From Warburgia ugandensis (Eukaryota; Streptophyta; Magnoliopsida; Canellales; Canellaceae): DNA of 64,000 nt. Where the stretch lies: NCBI GenBank assembly GCA_035236585.1, contig CP141136.1:34246949-34310948 (forward strand), in the 5' to 3' direction. The notes beneath the pieces were generated by a model. That model had not been told where the DNA came from and searched no databases. It saw nothing but the letters and a program-made list of their open reading frames with translations. The translations under genes were made by a program, and so were the position numbers. Below, one piece after another: positions 22,914 through 37,164 of the stretch. Numbering within the stretch: the stretch's first letter is position 1; each line of letters starts with the position of its first letter.

Positions 22914-25769
22914 AACAATACAATTAGGCCAAATTAGGGATAATTAAGTGATTTATGTGGCTAAAATATTCAAACCATAGGGATACATATCCAATTTCTC
23001 TTTTAGAATAGTTGGAATGTGAAACTGCTCTTTTTGATGAAAAATTAGATAATTTGTGCATTTGTACCGTAGAGCTTCAAACCAGTACAACTAAGCCGAA
23101 TTAGAGACAATTAAGGGATTTTTAAGAATAAAATGTTCAAAATATAGGGAGGTGTATACAATTAGTTGGAATGTGAAATTGCACTTTCTTGTGCAAAATT
23201 GCATATTTTGTAAAATTTTTACGTTTTCACCTAGACCTTTAAAACATATATATATATATATATATATGTATACAATTTATCTTTTAAAATAGTTGGAATG
23301 TGATATTGCTCTTTCTTGTATAAAATTAGATATTTTGTGTATTTTTTATATTTGTACCCATGACCTTCAATATAGTAGAATTAAGCCTAATTAGTAATAA
23401 TTTACTTATTTTTAAGATTAAAATATTCAAAATATAGAGATGTGTATACAATTTATCTTTTAATATAGTTAGAATGTGAAATTGCTCTTTCTTATGTAAA
23501 ATTAGATATTTTGTGCACTTTTTACATTGTATCCTCCACATTTAAAATAATAGAATTATGACAAATTAGTGATAATTAAGTAATTTTTAAGGCTAAAATA
23601 TTCAAAATATAGGTATATATGTACAAGTTATTTTAAAATAGTTGGAATGTGAGATGGCTCATTCTTATGTAAAATTAGTTATTTTGTGCATATTTACATT
23701 TGTACCCTAGACCTTCAATAGAGTAGACTTAAGCCTAATTAGTGATAATTAAGTTATTTTCAAAACTAAAGTATTTAAAATATAGGGATATGTATACAAT
23801 TTATCTTTTAATTTAGTTGGAATGTGAAATTGCTCTCTTTTAATAGAATAAGTTATTTTGTGCATTTTTTGATTTATACCCTCAACATTCAAAATAGTAG
23901 AACTAATCCAAATTAGTGATAATTAAGTAATTTCTAAGACTAAAATATTCAAAATATACGAATATGTATACAATTTATCTTTTAAAATAGTTAGAATGTA
24001 AAATTGTTCTTCCTTGTGTAAAATTAGATATTTTGTGCATTTTTTATATTTGTACCCTCGACCTTCAAAATAGTAGAATTAAGCCTAATTAGTGATAATT
24101 AAGTAATTTTTAAGATTAAAATATTTAAAATATTGGGATATGTATACAATTTATCTTTTAAAATAGTTGGAACTGGAAATTGCTTTTTCTTGTGTAAAAT
24201 TAGATATTTTGTGTATTTTTTACACTTATATCTTGAGCCTTCAAAATAGTAGAATGAAGCCTAATTAGTGATAATTAAGTGATTTTTTAGAAAGAGTAAA
24301 TTGCATCTTGAAGGTCCAATTTGAGCAATTTGTGCATTTTTACATTTGTACCTGGTGAATACTTAAAGGAGAAAAACCCATAAAGAAGTTATTCATCAGA
24401 TTTTGGCTGGTGGACTTCAATCCTCTTTCTCCCATCAAATTTACATAGATTGTAAATGTAACGAACAATAGATAGATAATTTCCCAAATGACGCTTTGCA
24501 AACATAAGAGAACTAATTCTCCAATAATGGGTACTATAAAAACTAATTTATTAGACCTATATATAATGCCAAATTACTCTTTTAACCTAATGCATAAGTA
24601 CAAATTCTACCATACTTTATCTGTCTTTTGAGTTTCTCTTTAATATTACTTTCCTTGATATGCTTGAAATAAGATACAATAGGAAACTTGTAGCATAGGT
24701 GCATAAAGGTATTATTCTAGTAGGCAATTTGTGTTGGTCATCAATTCTTTAATCCACAAGTAGGAACACTTTGTATATGCTAGTATGGAGCCCCCAAAAT
24801 GCTCTAATCAAGTACAAATGATGCATTAGTTCATTTAATGGATTCTATGATGTACCTACACTTGTGCACTCAGTGGTGCTTGAAACTTATCTAAATTGCG
24901 AACCCACTTGACTCCATTAGAATGTTTAGCATTGGTTTGATGCATTCAGAGACCCACTTGGGGTTTGAAGAAATGCTTATTAAGAAAGTAGATAACAAGA
25001 TGAAAGATCCCCTAAAAACTTGTTTGTTCATACTTCCTTTCTTTTGGCACAAGAAATATTTCAGCTATCAAACCAAAAGAATATATCATCACAAACTGAG
25101 ACATCAAAGGAATCCCATCATGGTTGACTATTGGCAACATTGATCAGCATGTGTTGACACCATTAGTTTGGATCCTTTTGAGTTCAAAACAAAGGACAAA
25201 TCATAAGCTCTAGGTTCCATGAGTCCCAAAGCATGCTTATCCTGGTCAACTTGGTGCTTTACACCCCTTATAAATAAGAAACTTTACCTTTGGGCTATTA
25301 CAGGTAAACCGGATTGTTCGTCTGCATCAATTGTGAAAGGCTACATAAACAGGCAACCACTAGTGAAAGCTATACATTAGGTATTATATCACACAAGAGG
25401 ATTTCAGTGTTTAGTGCCACTCATGCATGGCGTATGCATGCAATATCAACACATTTGTGACTTCACAAAATGTCTTACATGGCTATTTTGGGATTATCCT
25501 AATGGCAATTTTTATGTGCTCAGCTTAGGGAAATGTTTCTGTTGATCTAAGGCTATAACCATCCTCTTCATGCCATTATTCATACACTCCAATTCCCTAA
25601 TTCCTTATTTCATATCCAGCTTGCCATTTTTCTAGTATTTACATCCAACTACCAATCATAACAAAAATCTTATGCATTTCCTTCGTTTCTCTTCATTTCC
25701 ATTAGAATTATAACAACTCCACAAACCTATCATCCTTGTAGAAAAGCTTGCAAATTCATGAATATGTGA
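22914..25769. repeat. Array unit 2 (2856 bp), mosaic with left-arm variants
   Basis: The AT tract at 23246-23267 is (AT)11. From about 25045 to 25625 many bases match the left inverted arm (1836-4059) and not the other units: GGCACAAG, AGCTCTAGG, GTAAACCGG, CTGCATCAATTG, GGCTACATAAAC, CCTAATGG, CCCTAATTCC and CCAGCTTGCC. The stretch is either a conversion tract from the inverted arm or an unhomogenised older copy. Confidence 0.85.
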
Positions 25770-28629
25770 AACAATACAATTAGGCCAAATTAGGGATAAT
25801 TAAGTGATTTATGTGGCTAAAATATTCAAACCATAGGGATACATATCCAATTTCTCTTTTAGAATAGTTGGAATGTGAAAGCTTGCTCTTTTTGATGAAA
25901 AATTAGATAATTTGTGCATTTGTACCGTAGAGCTTCAAAACAGTACAACTAAGCCGAATTAGAGACAATTAAGGGATTTTTAAGAATAAAATGTTCAAAA
26001 TATAGGGAGGTGTATACAATTAGTTGGAATGTGAAATTGCACTTTCTTGTGCAAAATTGCATATTTTGTAAAATTTTTACGTTTTCACCTAGACCTTTGA
26101 AACATATATATATATATATATATATATGTATACAATTTATCTTTTAAAATAGTTGGAATGTGATATTGCTCTTTCTTGTATAAAATTAGATATTTTGTGT
26201 ATTTTTTATATTTGTACCCATGACCTTCAATATAGTAGAATTAAGCCTAATTAGTAATAATTTACTTATTTTTAAGATTAAAATATTCAAAATATAGAGA
26301 TGTGTATACAATTTATCTTTTAATATAGTTAGAATGTGAAATTGCTCTTTCTTATGTAAAATTAGATATTTTGTGCACTTTTTACATTGTATCCTCCACA
26401 TTTAAAATAATAGAATTATGACAAATTAGTGATAATTAAGTAATTTTTAAGGCTAAAATATTCAAAATATAGGTATATATGTACAAGTTATTTTAAAATA
26501 GTTGGAATGTGAGATGGCTCATTCTTATGTAAAATTAGTTATTTTGTGCATATTTACATTTGTACCCTAGACCTTCAATAGAGTAGACTTAAGCCTAATT
26601 AGTGATAATTAAGTTATTTTCAAAACTAAAGTATTTAAAATATAGGGATATGTATACAATTTATCTTTTAATATAGTTAGAATGTGAAATTGCTCTCTTT
26701 TAATAAAATAAGTTATTTTGTGCATTTTTTTATTTATACCCTCAACATTCAAAATAGTAGAACTAATCCAAATTAGTGATAATTAAGTAATTTCTAAGAC
26801 TAAAATATTCAAAATATACGAATATGTATACAATTTATCTTTTAAAATAGTTAGAATGTAAAATTGTTCTTCCTTGTGTAAAATTAGATATTTTGTGCAT
26901 TTTTTATATTTGTACCCTCGACCTTCAAAATAGTAGAATTAAGCCTAATTAGTGATAATTAAGTAATTTTTAAGATTAAAATATTTAAAATATTGGGATA
27001 TGTATACAATTTATCTTTTAAAATAGTTGGAACTCGAAATTGCTTTTTCTTGTGTAAAATTAGATATTTTGTGTATTTTTTACACTTATATCTTGAGCCT
27101 TCAAAATAGTAGAATGAAGCCTAATTAGTGATAATTAAGTGATTTTTTAGAAAGAGTAAATTGCATCTTGAAGGTCCAATTTGAGCAATTTGTGCATTTT
27201 TACATTTGTACCTGGTGAATACTTAAAGGAGAAAAACCCATAAAGAAGTTATTCATCGATTTTGGCTGGTGGACTTCAATCCTCTTTCTCCCATCAAATT
27301 TACATAGATTGTAAATGTAACGAACAATAGATAGATAATTTCCCAAATGACGCTTTGCAAACATAAGAGAACTAATTCTCCAATAATGGGTACTATAAAA
27401 ACTAATTTATTAGACCTATATATAATGCCAAATTACTCTTTTAACCTAATGCATAAGTACAAATTCTACCATACTTTATCTGTCTTTTGAGTTTCTCTTT
27501 AATATTACTTTCCTTGATATGCTTGAAATAAGATACAATAGGAAACTTGTAGCATAGGTGCATAAAGGTATTATTCTAGTAGGCAATTTGTGTTGGTCAT
27601 CAATTCTTTAATCCACAAGTAGGAACACTTTGTATATGCTAGTATGGAGCCCCCAAAATGCTCTAATCAAGTACAAATGATGCATTAGTTCATTTAATGG
27701 ATTCTATGATGTACCTACACTTGTGCACTCAGTGGTGCTTGAAACTTATCTAAATTGCGAACCCACTTGACTCCATTAGAATGTTTAGCATTGGTTTGAT
27801 GCATTCGAGAGACCCGCTTGGGGTTTGAAGAAATGCTTATTAAGAAAGTAGATAACAAGATGAAAGATCCCCTAAAAACTTGTTTGTTCATACTTCCTTT
27901 CTTTTGGCCCAAGAAATATTTCAGCTATCAAACCAAAAGAATATATCATCACAAACTAAGACATCAAAGGAATCCCATCATGGTTGACTATTGACACCAT
28001 TGATCGGCATGTGTTGGCACCATTGGTTTGGATCCTTTTGAGTTCAAAACAAAGGACAAATCATAAGCTTTAGGTTCCATGAGTCCCAAAGCATGCTTAT
28101 CCTGGTCAACTTGGTGCTTTACACCCCTTATAAATCAGAAACTTTACCTATGGCTATTACAAGTAAACTGGGTTGTTCATCTGCAGCAATTGTGAAAGGC
28201 TCCATAAACGAGGCAACCACTAGTAAAAGCTATACATTAGGTATTATATCACACAAGAGGATTTCAGTGTTTAGTGCCACTCATGCATGGCATATGAGTG
28301 CAATATCAACACATTTGTGACTTCACAAAATGTCTTACATGGCTATTTTGGGATTCTCTTAATGGCAATTTTTATGTGCTCAGCTTTGGGAAATGTTTAC
28401 GTTGATCTAAGGCTATAACCATCCTCTTCATTTCATTATTCATACACTCCAATTACCTAATTCCTTATTTCATATCCAACTTGCCATTTTTCTAGTATTT
28501 ACATCCAACTACCAATCATAACAAAAATCTTATGCATTTCCTTCGTTTCTCTTCATTTCCATTAGAATTATAACAACTCCACAAACCTATCATCCTTGTA
28601 GAAAAGCTTGCAAATTCATGAATATGTGA
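25770..28629. repeat. Array unit 3 (2860 bp)
   Basis: The AT tract at 26104-26127 is (AT)12. It has an extra base in GCATTCGAGAGACC near 27800, shared only with unit 6. It also has TAAACGAGGCAACC near 28205, seen in no other unit. Confidence 0.85.
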
Positions 28630-31480
28630 AACAATACAATTAGGCCAAATTAGGGATAATTAAGTGATTTATGTGGCTAAAATATTCAAACCATAGGGAT
28701 ACATATCCAATTTCTCTTTTAGAATAGTTGGAATGTGAAACTGCTCTTTTTGATGAAAAATTAGATAATTTGTGCATTTGTACCGTAGAGCTTCAAAACA
28801 GTACAACTAAGCCGAATTAGAGACAATTAAGGGATTTTTAAGAATAAAATGTTCAAAATATAGGGAGGTGTATACAATTAGTTGGAATGTGAAATTGCAC
28901 TTTCTTGTGCAAAATTGCATATTTTGTAAAATTTTTACGTTTTCACCTAGACCTTTGAAACATATATATATATATATATGTATACAATTTATCTTTTAAA
29001 ATAGTTGGAATGTGATATTGCTCTTTCTTGTATAAAATTAGATATTTTGTGTATTTTTTATATTTGTACCCATGACCTTCAATATAGTAGAATTAAGCCT
29101 AATTAGTAATAATTTACTTATTTTTAAGATTAAAATATTCAAAATATAGAGATGTGTATACAATTTATCTTTTAATATAGTTAGAATGTGAAATTGCTCT
29201 TTCTTATGTAAAATTAGATATTTTGTGCACTTTTTACATTGTATCCTCCACATTTAAAATAATAGAATTATGACAAATTAGTGATAATTAAGTAATTTTT
29301 AAGGCTAAAATATTCAAAATATAGGTATATATGTACAAGTTATTTTAAAATAGTTGGAATGTGAGATGGCTCATTCTTATGTAAAATTAGTTATTTTGTG
29401 CATATTTACATTTGTACCCTAGACCTTCAATAGAGTAGACTTAAGCCTAATTAGTGATAATTAAGTTATTTTCAAAACTAAAGTATTTAAAATATAGGGA
29501 TATGTATACAATTTATCTTTTAATATAGTTAGAATGTGAAATTGCTCTCTTTTAATAAAATAAGTTATTTTGTGCATTTTTTGATTTATACCCTCAACAT
29601 TCAAAATAGTAGAACTAATCCAAATTAGTGATAATTAAGTAATTTCTAAGACTAAAATATTCAAAATATACGAATATGTATACAATTTATCTTTTAAAAT
29701 AGTTAGAATGTAAAATTGTTCTTCCTTGTGTAAAATTAGATATTTTGTGCATTTTTTATATTTGTACCCTCGACCTTCAAAATAGTAGAATTAAGCCTAA
29801 TTAGTGATAATTAAGTAATTTTTAAGATTAAAATATTTAAAATATTGGGATATGTATACAATTTATCTTTTAAAATAGTTGGAACTTGAAATTGCTTTTT
29901 CTTGTGTAAAATTAGATATTTTGTGTATTTTTTACACTTATATCTTGAGCCTTCAAAATAGTAGAATGAAGCCTAATTAGTGATAATTAAGTGATTTTTT
30001 AGAAAGAGTAAATTGCATCTTGAAGGTCCAATTTGAGCAATTTGTGCATTTTTACATTTGTACCTGGTGAATACTTAAAGGAGAAAAACCCATAAAGAAG
30101 TTATTCATCAGATTTTGGCTGGTGGACTTCAATCCTCTTTCTCCCATCAAATTTACATAGATTGTAAATGTAACGAACAATAGATAGATAATTTCCCAAA
30201 TGACGCTTTGCAAACATAAGAGAACTAATTCTCCAATAATGGGTACTATAAAAACTAATTTATTAGACCTATATATAATGCCAAATTACTCTTTTAACCT
30301 AATGCATAAGTACAAATTCTACCATACTTTATCTGTCTTTTGAGTTTCTCTTTAATATTACTTTCCTTGATATGCTTGAAATAAGATACAATAGGAAACT
30401 TGTAGCATAGGTGCATAAAGGTATTATTCTAGTAGGCAATTTGTGTTGGTCATCAATTCTTTAATCCACAAGTAGGAACACTTTGTATATGCTAGTATGG
30501 AGCCCCCAAAATGCTCTAATCAAGTACAAATGATGCATTAGTTCATTTAATGGATTCTATGATGTACCTACACTTGTGCACTCAGTGGTGCTTGAAACTT
30601 ATCTAAATTGCGAACCCACTTGACTCCATTAGAATGTTTAGCATTGGTTTGATGCATTCAGAGACCCGCTTGGGGTTTGAAGAAATGCTTATTAAGAAAG
30701 TAGATAACAAGATGAAAGATCCCCTAAAAACTTGTTTGTTCATACTTCCTTTCTTTTGGCCCAAGAAATATTTCAGCTATCAAACCAAAAGAATATATCA
30801 TCACAAACTAAGACATCAAAGGAATCCCATCATGGTTGACTATTGACACCATTGATCAGCATGTGTTGACACCATTGGTTTGGATCCTTTTGAGTTCAAA
30901 ACAAAGGACAAATCATAAGCTTTAGGTTCCATGAGTCCCAAAGCATGCTTATCCTGGTCAACTTGGTGCTTTACACCCCTTATAAATCAGAAACTTTACC
31001 TATGGCTATTACAAGTAAACTGGGTTGTTCATCTGCAGCAATTGTGAAAGGCTCCATAAACAGGCAACCACTAGTGAAAGCTATACATTAGGTATTATAT
31101 CACACAAGAGGATTTCAGTGTTTAGTGCCACTCATGCATGGCATATGAGTGCAATATCAACACATTTGTGACTTCACAAAATGTCTTACATGGCTATTTT
31201 GGGATTCTCTTAATGGCAATTTTTATGTGCTCAGCTTTGGGAAATGTTTCCGTTGATCTAAGGCTATAACCATCCTCTTCATTTCATTATTCATACACTC
31301 CAATTACCTAATTCCTTATTTCATATCCAACTTGCCATTTTTCTAGTATTTACATCCAACTACCAATCATAACAAAAATCTTATGCATTTCCTTCGTTTC
31401 TCTTCATTTCCATTAGAATTATAACAACTCCACAAACCTATCATCCTTGTAGAAAAGCTTGCAAATTCATGAATATGTGA
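28630..31480. repeat. Array unit 4 (2851 bp)
   Basis: The AT tract at 28962-28979 is (AT)9. It has the CATCAGATTTTGG variant near 30107, shared with units 2 and 7. Otherwise close to the inner-unit consensus. Confidence 0.85.
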
Positions 31481-34312
31481 AACAATACAATTAGGCCAAA
31501 TTAGGGATAATTAAGTGATTTATGTGGCTAAAATATTCAAACCATAGGGATACATATCCAATTTCTCTTTTAGAATAGTTGGAATGTGAAACTGCTCTTT
31601 TTGATGAAAAATTAGATAATTTGTGCATTTGTACCGTAGAGCTTCAAAACAGTACAACTAAGCCGAATTAGAGACAATTAAGGGATTTTTAAGAATAAAA
31701 TGTTCAAAATATAGGGAGGTGTATACAATTAGTTGGAATGTGAAATTGCACTTTCTTGTGCAAAATTGCATATTTTGTAAAATTTTTACGTTTTCACCTA
31801 GACCTTTGAAACATATATATATATATATGTATACAATTTATCTTTTAAAATAGTTGGAATGTGATATTGCTCTTTCTTGTATAAAATTAGATATTTTGTG
31901 TATTTTTTATATTTGTACCCATGACCTTCAATATAGTAGAATTAAGCCTAATTAGTAATAATTTACTTATTTTTAAGATTAAAATATTCAAAATATAGAG
32001 ATGTGTATACAATTTATCTTTTAATATAGTTAGAATGTGAAATTGCTCTTTCTTATGTAAAATTAGATATTTTGTGCACTTTTTACATTGTATCCTCCAC
32101 ATTTAAAATAATAGAATTATGACAAATTAGTGATAATTAAGTAATTTTTAAGGCTAAAATATTCAAAATATAGGTATATATGTACAAGTTATTTTAAAAT
32201 AGTTGGAATGTGAGATGGCTCATTCTTATGTAAAATTAGTTATTTTGTGCATATTTACATTTGTACCCTAGACCTTCAATAGAGTAGACTTAAGCCTAAT
32301 TAGTGATAATTAAGTTATTTTCAAAACTAAAGTATTTAAAATATAGGGATATGTATACAATTTATCTTTTAATATAGTTAGAATGTGAAATTGCTCTCTT
32401 TTTAATAAAATAAGTTATTTTGTGCATTTTTTGATTTATACCCTCAACATTCAAAATAGTAGAACTAATCCAAATTAGTGATAATTAAGTAATTTCTAAG
32501 ACTAAAATATTCAAAATATACGAATATGTATACAATTTATCTTTTAAAATAGTTAGAATGTAAAATTGTTCTTCCTTGTGTAAAATTAGATATTTTGTGC
32601 ATTTTTTATATTTGTACCCTCGACCTTCAAAATAGTAGAATTAAGCCTAATTAGTGATAATTAAGTAATTTTTAAGATTAAAATATTTAAAATATTGGGA
32701 TATGTATACAATTTATCTTTTAAAATAGTTGGAACTTGAAATTGCTTTTTCTTGTGTAAAATTAGATATTTTGTGTATTTTTTACACTTATATCTTGAGC
32801 CTTCAAAATAGTAGAATGAAGCCTAATTAGTGATAATTAAGTGATTTTTTAGAAAGAGTAAATTGCATCTTGAAGGTCCAATTTGAGCAATTTGTGCATT
32901 TTTACATTTGTACCTGGTGAATACTTAAAGGAGAAAAACCCATAAAGAAGTTATTCATCGATTTTGGCTGGTGGACTTCAATCCTCTTTCTCCCATCAAA
33001 TTTACATAGATTGTAAATGTAACGAACAATAGATAGATAATTTCCCAAATGACGCTTTGCAAACATAAGAGAACTAATTCTCCAATAATGGGTACTATAA
33101 AAACTAATTTATTAGACCTATATATAATGCCAAATTACTCTTTTAACCTAATGCATAAGTACAAATTCTACCATACTTTATCTGTCTTTTGAGTTTCTCT
33201 TTAATATTACTTTCCTTGATATGCTTGAAATAAGATACAATAGGAAACTTGTAGCATAGGTGCATAAAGGTATTATTCTAGTAGGCAATTTGTGTTGGTC
33301 ATCAATTCTTTAATCCACAAGTAGGAACACTTTGTATATGCTAGTATGGAGCCCCCAAAATGCTCTAATCAAGTACAAATGATGCATTAGTTCATTTAAT
33401 GGATTCTATGATGTACCTACACTTGTGCACTCGGTGCCTGAAACTTATCTAAAATGCGAACCCACTTGACTCCATTAGAATGTTTAGCATTGGTTTGATG
33501 CATTTAGAGACCCACTTGGGGTTTGAAGAAGTGCTTATTAAGAAAGTAGATAACAAGATGAAAGATCCCCTAAAAACTTGTTCATTCAGACTTCCTTTCT
33601 TTTGGCCCAAGAAATATTTCAGCTATCAAACCAAAAGAATATATAATCACAAACTCAGACATCAAAGGAATCCCATCATGGGTGATTATTGAGCATGTGT
33701 TGACACCATTGGTTTGGATCCTTTTGAGTTCAAAACAAAGGACAAATCATAAGCTTTAGGTTCCATGAGTCCCAAAGCATGCTTATCCTGGTCAACTTGG
33801 TGCTTTACACCCCTTATAAATCAGAAACTTTACCTATGGCTATTACAAGTAAACTGGTTGTTCATCTGCAGCAATTGTGAAAGGCTCCATAAACAGGCAA
33901 CCACTAGTGAAAGCTATACATTAGGTATTATATCACACAAGAGGATTTCAGTGTTTAGTGCCACTCATGCATGGCATATGAGTGCAATATCAACACATTT
34001 GTGACTTCACAAAATGTCTTACATGGCTATTTTGGGATTCTCTTAATGGCAATTTTTATGTGCACAGCTTTGGGAAATGTTTCATTGATCTAAGGCTATA
34101 ACCATCCTCTTCATTTCATTATTCATACACTCCAATTACCTAATTCCTTATTTCATATCCAACTTGCCATTTTTCTAGTATTTACATCCAACTACCAATC
34201 ATAACAAAAATCTTATGCATTTCCTTCGTTTCTCTTCATTTCCATTAGAATTATAACAACTCCACAAACCTATCATCCTTGTAGAAAAGCTTGCAAATTC
34301 ATGAATATGTGA
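31481..34312. repeat. Array unit 5 (2832 bp), mosaic with a left-arm patch
   Basis: The AT tract at 31813-31828 is (AT)8, the shortest. Between about 33428 and 33690 it matches the left inverted arm against all other units at several points: GGTGCCTGAAAC, TTCATTCAGACTTCC, ATATAATCACAAACTCAG and CATGGGTGA. A deletion after TGATTATTGA explains the short length. Confidence 0.85.
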
Positions 34313-37164
34313 AACAATACAATTAGGCCAAATTAGGGATAATTAAGTGATTTATGTGGCTAAAATATTCAAACCATAGGGATACATATCCAATTTCTCT
34401 TTTAGAATAGTTGGAATGTGAAACGCTCTTTTGATGTAAAATTAGATAATTTGTGCATTTGTACCGTAGAGCTTCAAAACAGGACAACTAAGCCGAATTA
34501 GAGACAATTAAGGGATTTTTAAGAATAAAATGTTCAAAATATAGGGAGGTGTATACAATTAGTTGGAATGTGAAATTGCACTTTCTTGTGCAAAATTGCA
34601 TATTTTGTAAAATTTTTACGTTTTCACCTAGACCTTTGAAACATATATATATATATATATATGTATACAATTTATCTTTTAAAATAGTTGGAATGTGATA
34701 TTGCTCTTTCTTGTATAAAATTAGATATTTTGTGTATTTTTTATATTTGTACCCATGACCTTCAATATAGTAGAATTAAGCCTAATTAGTAATAATTTAC
34801 TTATTTTTAAGATTAAAATATTCAAAATATAGAGATGTGTATACAATTTATCTTTTAATATAGTTAGAATGTGAAATTGCTCTTTCTTATGTAAAATTAG
34901 ATATTTTGTGCACTTTTTACATTGTATCCTCCACATTTAAAATAATAGAATTATGACAAATTAGTGATAATTAAGTAATTTTTAAGGCTAAAATATTCAA
35001 AATATAGGTATATATGTACAAGTTATTTTAAAATAGTTGGAATGTGAGATGGCTCATTCTTATGTAAAATTAGTTATTTTGTGCATATTTACATTTGTAC
35101 CCTAGACCTTCAATAGAGTAGACTTAAGCCTAATTAGTGATAATTAAGTTATTTTCAAAACTAAAGTATTTAAAATATAGGGATATGTATACAATTTATC
35201 TTTTAATATAGTTAGAATGTGAAATTGCTCTCTTTTTAATAAAATAAGTTATTTTGTGCATTTTTTGATTTATACCCTCAACATTCAAAATAGTAGAACT
35301 AATCCAAATTAGTGATAATTAAGTAATTTCTAAGACTAAAATATTCAAAATATACGAATATGTATACAATTTATCTTTTAAAATAGTTAGAATGTAAAAT
35401 TGTTCTTCCTTGTGTAAAATTAGATATTTTGTGCATTTTTTATATTTGTACCCTCGACCTTCAAAATAGTAGAATTAAGCCTAATTAGTGATAATTAAGT
35501 AATTTTTAAGATTAAAATATTTAAAATATTGGGATATGTATACAATTTATCTTTTAAAATAGTTGGAACTTGAAATTGCTTTTTCTTGTGTAAAATTAGA
35601 TATTTTGTGTATTTTTTACACTTATATCTTGAGCCTTCAAAATAGTAGAATGAAGCCTAATTAGTGATAATTAAGTGATTTTTTAGAAAGAGTAAATTGC
35701 ATCTTGAAGGTCCAATTTGAGCAATTTGTGCATTTTTACATTTGTACCTGGTGAATACTTAAAGGAGAAAAACCCATAAAGAAGTTATTCATCGATTTTG
35801 GCTGGTGGACTTCAATCCTCTTTCTCCCATCAAATTTACATAGATTGTAAATGTAACGAACAATAGATAGATAATTTCCCAAATGACGCTTTGCAAACAT
35901 AAGAGAACTAATTCTCCAATAATGGGTACTATAAAAACTAATTTATTAGACCTATATATAATGCCAAATTACTCTTTTAACCTAATGCATAAGTACAAAT
36001 TCTACCATACTTTATCTGTCTTTTGAGTTTCTCTTTAATATTACTTTCCTTGATATGCTTGAAATAAGATACAATAGGAAACTTGTAGCATAGGTGCATA
36101 AAGGTATTATTCTAGTAGGCAATTTGTGTTGGTCATCAATTCTTTAATCCACAAGTAGGAACACTTTGTATATGCTAGTATGGAGCCCCCAAAATGCTCT
36201 AATCAAGTACAAATGATGCATTAGTTCATTTAATGGATTCTATGATGTACCTACACTTGTGCACTCAGTGGTGCTTGAAACTTATCTAAATTGCGAACCC
36301 ACTTGACTCCATTAGAATGTTTAGCATTGGTTTGATGCATTCGAGAGACCCGCTTGGGGTTTGAAGAAATGCTTATTAAGAAAGTAGATAACAAGATGAA
36401 AGATCCCCTAAAAACTTGTTTGTTCATACTTCCTTTCTTTTGGCCCAAGAAATATTTCAGCTATCAAACCAAAAGAATATATCATCACAAACTAAGACAT
36501 CAAAGGAATCCCATCATGGTTGACTATTGACACCATTGATCAGCATGTGTTGACACCATTGGTTTGGATCCTTTTGAGTTCAAAACAAAGGACAAATCAT
36601 AAGCTTTAGGTTCCATGAGTCCCAAAGCATGCTTATCCTGGTCAACTTGGTGCTTTACACCCCTTATAAATCAGAAACTTTACCTATGGCTATTACAAGT
36701 AAACTGGGTTGTTCATCTGCAGCAATTGTGAAAGGCTCCATAAACAGGCAACCACTAGTGAAAGCTATACATTAGGTATTATATCACACAAGAGGATTTC
36801 AGTGTTTAGTGCCACTCATGCATGGCATATGAGTGCAATATCAACACATTTGTGACTTCACAAAATGTCTTACATGGCTATTTTGGGATTCTCTTAATGG
36901 CAATTTTTATGTGCTCAGCTTTGGGAAATGTTTCTGTTGATCTAAGGCTATAACCATCCTCTTCATTTCATTATTCATACACTCCAATTACCTAATTCCT
37001 TATTTCATATCCAACTTGCCATTTTTCTAGTATTTACATCCAACTACCAATCATAACAAAAATCTTATGCATTTCCTTCGTTTCTCTTCATTTCCATTAG
37101 AATTATAACAACTCCACAAACCTATCATCCTTGTAGAAAAGCTTGCAAATTCATGAATATGTGA
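34313..37164. repeat. Array unit 6 (2852 bp)
   Basis: The AT tract at 34643-34662 is (AT)10. It shares the extra base in GCATTCGAGAGACC (near 36340) with unit 3. It has private variants near 34425 (AAACGCTCTTTTGATG) and 34480 (AACAGGACAAC). Confidence 0.85.
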
